The notes under the pieces are model-generated. The model worked only from the letters and a program-made list of their open reading frames with translations, was not told the DNA's origin and did no database searches. This document shows positions 4,904-5,047 of a stretch of DNA of 5,047 nt, one piece after another (the first letter of the stretch is position 1; each line of letters begins with the position of its first letter). Both the position numbers and the translations under genes were made by a program. The stretch spans positions 1-5,047 of the forward strand of contig JBDRGC010000196.1 in the NCBI GenBank assembly GCA_043818215.1, given 5' to 3'. The stretch is from JBDRGC01 sp043818215. Lineage in GTDB: Bacteria; Chloroflexota; Anaerolineae; Anaerolineales; UBA11858.

Positions 4904-5047
4904 GTGCCAATCGTCTCAACGATACTCCAACAGATTGCTAAGCAGGCAGTCGAATATCCGGAGATGGTGTTCACGACACTGATACACCATATCGACGTGG
5001 ACTTCTTGAAAGAGGCGTACTGGCGCACGAGCAAAACCGCTGCACCG
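4904..5047 (+). CDS. ltrA: Group II intron reverse transcriptase/maturase, N-terminal end (3' partial)
   Basis: The frame opens after TGA at 4868-4870 and runs to the right edge. From GTG 4904 it reads (M)PIVSTILQQIAKQAVEYPEM, then VFTTLIHHIDVDFLKEAY, then WRTSKTAAP. This is the N-terminal lead-in of group II intron RTs, just before the first conserved block (...KDGAAGVDG). These proteins reverse-transcribe the spliced intron into a target site and act as maturase for splicing. The catalytic YADD and the maturase and endonuclease domains are outside the window. GTG 4904 is the only GTG, TTG or ATG upstream of the conserved part that gives a family-like N-terminus, but it has no strong Shine-Dalgarno nearby. 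The purine-rich GAAGGAAGGAAAG at 4854-4866 precedes an out-of-frame ATG at 4867 instead. The start is therefore uncertain, while the family call is firm. Confidence 0.8.
   Translation, partial: MPIVSTILQQIAKQAVEYPEMVFTTLIHHIDVDFLKEAYWRTSKTAAP

Larger units (their letters stand above)
4123..5047 (+). mobile_element. Group II intron, 5' part (continues past the right edge)
   Basis: The RhuM similarity stops at 4116-4122 and is followed by GTGTCGAGAT, a start close to the GUGYG consensus with the fifth base unlike it. About 780 bases of structured, non-coding, GC-mixed DNA follow. They include the hairpin GTGGG-TGAAAGT-CCCAC (4199-4215), a hairpin around CCCCG-TTTGG-CGGGG (4278-4292), and text such as GCATAGTACCGATGG (4753-4767), which I recognise from RT-bearing bacterial introns. 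A reverse transcriptase frame then opens at about 4904, where domain IV would lie. Predicted EBS2 is 4238-4244 and EBS1 is 4336-4341. In the family the RNA folds into six domains, self-splices with the help of its RT/maturase, and inserts into DNA sites matched by EBS-IBS pairing. Domains V and VI and the 3' end are outside the window. Sense orientation means RhuM could be restored by splicing, apart from the frameshift. Confidence 0.8.

Noticed and set aside
4192..4919. Several open frames on both strands inside the intron (for example 4460-4855 + and 4503-4919 -)
   Set aside because: Biased, structured RNA sequence gives chance frames; none resembles a protein, and intron domains I-IV explain the region.

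Overview
The window looks like a bacterial chromosome segment in which a metabolic operon gives way to a patch of mobile and decaying DNA. The short heptamer repeats, multi-hairpin palindromic repeat, HicA type and group II intron together would suit a Chloroflexota or cyanobacteria-like genome. That assignment is inference and is weak. All genes lie on the + strand, and several have clear Shine-Dalgarno sites.

Layout. Positions 2-427 hold the C-terminal end of a 2-oxoacid dehydrogenase E1 beta-type subunit, cut by the window edge. Positions 448-2079 hold a tightly packed three-gene cassette of visibly lower GC: an SMC/RecF-type AAA ATPase, a HicB-like antitoxin and a HicA-like toxin. The ATPase and hicB overlap by 4 bp and hicB and hicA overlap by 23 bp. 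Positions 2086-3207 hold a GC-rich gene joining a lipoyl domain, a degenerate E3-binding-like segment and a NeuD/PglD sugar acyltransferase. Positions 3235-3339 hold three perfect or near-perfect palindromes forming a REP-like element. Its right side abuts a 35-codon remnant of a RhuM-family gene. A second RhuM-family gene starts at 3567. It carries a one-base frameshift in a run of seven T and is cut at 4122/4123 by a group II intron. The intron's reverse transcriptase starts near 4904 and runs off the right edge.

How the genes may work together. The E1 beta fragment and the lipoyl/NeuD fusion are natural partners. E1 would acylate the lipoyl arm, and the usual E2 acyltransferase domain is replaced by a hexapeptide-repeat sugar acyltransferase. 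This suggests a decarboxylase-acyltransferase system that modifies a sugar or other small amine or alcohol instead of making acyl-CoA. The AAA-HicB-HicA cassette sits between these partners with gaps of only 20 and 6 bp, so it is probably transcribed with them. It may be a defence or stability module inserted into the operon. Downstream, RhuM decay, the REP-like element and the intron mark a region of repeated insertion.
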